From positions 9,300,001-9,364,000 of the forward strand of contig CAUJLY010000006.1 in NCBI GenBank assembly GCA_963281155.1: DNA of 64,000 bases. Direction: 5' to 3'. Positions 62,449 through 64,000 of this stretch are shown here, one piece after another; the first letter of the stretch is position 1, and each line of letters begins with the position of its first letter. The position numbers and the translations under genes were made by a program. Source of the stretch: Rhabditophanes sp. KR3021. Lineage: Eukaryota > Nematoda > Chromadorea > Rhabditida > Alloionematidae. The notes below the pieces were generated by a model. It was not told where the DNA came from, did not search any database, and was given only the letters and a program-made list of their open reading frames with translations.

Positions 62449-63512
62449 TAGTGTCTTATAAAGTGTACATCTATCTTATTGCGTGAAGATCCGATCTAAA
62501 ATCTCTTACCTAAAAGTTCTGCCCTTGACCCTTATTACCGAACAAACCACAAGCAGCCGGATGAATATCATCCGTTAAAACAAATTTATATTTCCTAGCA
62601 TCTATATATTATCTTCTTATTTTTTTGGTTTCATTATAATTCATTTATGCAAATGAATACAACAACTTTCCATTGTCCAAAATAAAAAAGTTCTGCATAC
62701 TAATAGGGCGCAATTTAGTTCAAGTATGGTTTTTGTTTTCCTTCAATAATATTAGTAGTACCTTGCCAAATTTTTAACACCTTCTACTTCTTCATATGTA
62801 ACGAAACGCAAAAGAGAGGTAAACGTCGTTGGTAGAGGATAACTTTATTGTTGAACTATAATACATATATTTAAATATATATACATATTGGTTTAGTGAT
62901 ATTTTCCCATACCCAAAATTATTATTACTTGTGAATGGGTTATACGTATGATATGGTTCAGCAATGTTTTAAGTATCTTAAATTTCCAAGAACAATTCTT
63001 AGAAAATTATAATAAGTTCTTGAAATGCAATATTTTGTTTTCATTTCTTTCTATTCATTAAAAAGACAATGAGGATATACTGATTACTGGTGGTACATTT
63101 ATTTACGTATACATATCCGGCTACAATTCTATTTTATAAATGTCTTTCTACTTATTTGCTATTTTTTGTACTCTCATGTAATATCTTGCTTTTCTATATT
63201 TGATGGAGTTAATAATTTCTAGTACCGTCAAATTTGTAGAATAATATCAGTCTACAACTTCGCAGGTTTTTTAGCTATTATTTTATGTACTTGTGAAAAT
63301 TATTCTACCTGATTAGGGCAATCTTATCAATTTAAAGATATTTACAAGCCACGCGATACTAAAATGATATAAATTCTGTGGCTGTTTAACAATCTTTAAT
63401 AATGTTTATTGTGACTACCGTTCTTATGATGACTACATTAGTTGATCATGTTTTATTTCATATTATGGTGGTAAATAATTATTTATTCTTTTAGTAGTAT
63501 TTAAAGATAGAC

Positions 63513-64000
63513 ATGTCTACCTGGCGCTATATGTTCCTTTTGGCACTATTTGCCTCACTTTGCTTCATTTCTGTTGCGCAAAAAGTTAATGAGGAGTCTC
63601 CGGCTGAGGGATTTACCGAAGGATCTGCCTCTTATGCTTCCAACCCTGACGACGAAGACTCGAATGTTGAAGCTTCCGCAATTCCACCAGAGGAAACAGA
63701 AACCAGAAAACCAGATGTTGAAAAAATTACCAATAGTAATATCCTCATTGCTACAGCCCCGACTCAAGCTCCACCACGTCCTCCAATTGTCATTCACGAT
63801 GCCGGACACGGAATTAACGTTAATAACGAAACGAACTTCGACATCATCAACTCCTCAACCTTACCACCCCAAGAACAAGGCCTCTTCACAACTATGAATA
63901 TTGTGATCTTTGTCGCCTTGATACTTCTACTACTTATTGTGGTATGCACTTGCATCTCATGCAACAGAAAAAAGAGTAAGTTGACTGAAATCCACTTTTA
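63513..64000 (+). CDS. Type I single-pass membrane protein, 5' part (runs off the window)
   Basis: First exon 63513-63975, ending at a good donor (AAGA|GTAAGT); the gene continues beyond the right edge. It encodes 154 residues so far: a signal peptide (MSTWRYMFLLALFASLCFISVA), an acidic Glu/Ser/Pro-rich extracellular part with Pro-rich PTQAPPRPP and N-glycosylation sequons (NNET, INSS), a membrane helix (about 128-145, IVIFVALILLLLIVVCTC), then CNRKK as the cytoplasmic start. A strong TTCTTTTAG acceptor lies 21 nt before the ATG, fitting trans-splicing. No domain is recognised; the short ectodomain suggests a small membrane adaptor or shed protein. Confidence 0.75.
   Translation, partial: MSTWRYMFLLALFASLCFISVAQKVNEESPAEGFTEGSASYASNPDDEDSNVEASAIPPEETETRKPDVEKITNSNILIATAPTQAPPRPPIVIHDAGHGINVNNETNFDIINSSTLPPQEQGLFTTMNIVIFVALILLLLIVVCTCISCNRKKSKLTEIHF

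Larger units (their letters stand above)
54443..63512. other. 9-kb gene desert
   Basis: The largest empty stretch of the window. It is AT-rich with many short A/T runs and no frame longer than about 80 codons. Two weak coding candidates are listed separately (57924-58127 on the minus strand and 62371-62448). A short self-complementary segment at 60603-60638 (CCAAG/CTTGG nested in ATGAG/CTCAT) could fold but matches no RNA I know. The region just left of 63513 should hold the promoter of the last gene. It may also hold distant regulatory DNA. Confidence 0.45.

Overview
The window is AT-rich nuclear DNA from a metazoan, most likely a nematode. The evidence is: very short introns (many 40-70 nt) with U-rich TTTTTAG/TTTCAG acceptors; 3' splice acceptors placed just upstream of several start codons with no obvious donor, as expected for spliced-leader trans-splicing; two secreted Cys-patterned proteins that resemble nematode-restricted families; and a ciliary gene with an RFX X-box at nematode-typical spacing. 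The species cannot be assigned. All splice models below were made by hand; the listed exon lengths sum to multiples of three and the joined frames stay open.

Layout. 0.7-9.3 kb is gene-dense: gamma-glutamylcyclotransferase (+), calsequestrin (-), a PDCD4-like MA3 protein (-) and an NDR/SAX-1 kinase (+). 9.6-18.6 kb holds two secreted proteins (+), a probable broken gene (11.9-12.35 kb, -) and a secreted SWIP-10/MBLAC1-like metallo-beta-lactamase-fold protein (-). 18.6-24.2 kb is empty. 24.2-28.8 kb holds a FAM20-type Golgi secretory kinase (+) and an LDB/CLIM LIM-domain-binding cofactor (-), arranged tail to tail. 32.2-36.9 kb carries a 1,175-residue protein that I do not recognise, mostly on one exon, followed by a small basic-tailed gene and pseudogene-like sequence. 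37.4-40.8 kb holds a UDP-glycosyltransferase and an unknown protein (both -). 45.3-48.6 kb holds an unknown gene with an ambiguous 3' end (+) and an HSP-25-like small heat-shock protein (-). BBS4 (+), with its X-box, lies at 52.2-54.4 kb. After 9 kb without a convincing gene, the 5' part of a type I membrane protein starts at 63.5 kb and runs off the right edge.

The genes look like an ordinary mixed neighbourhood, not one pathway. Loose themes are secretory-pathway and extracellular proteins (calsequestrin, FAM20 kinase, UGT, secreted MBL protein, CPG4-like proteins) and neuronal or ciliary development (NDR/SAX-1, LDB, BBS4, SWIP-10-like). I found no transposon ORFs, CRISPR arrays, rRNA or convincing tRNA. 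The strongest non-obvious signals are the BBS4 X-box, the D-to-N change in the metal-binding motif of the MBL protein, the unassigned 1,175-residue protein, and the competing reading frames at the end of the 45.3-46.9 kb gene.
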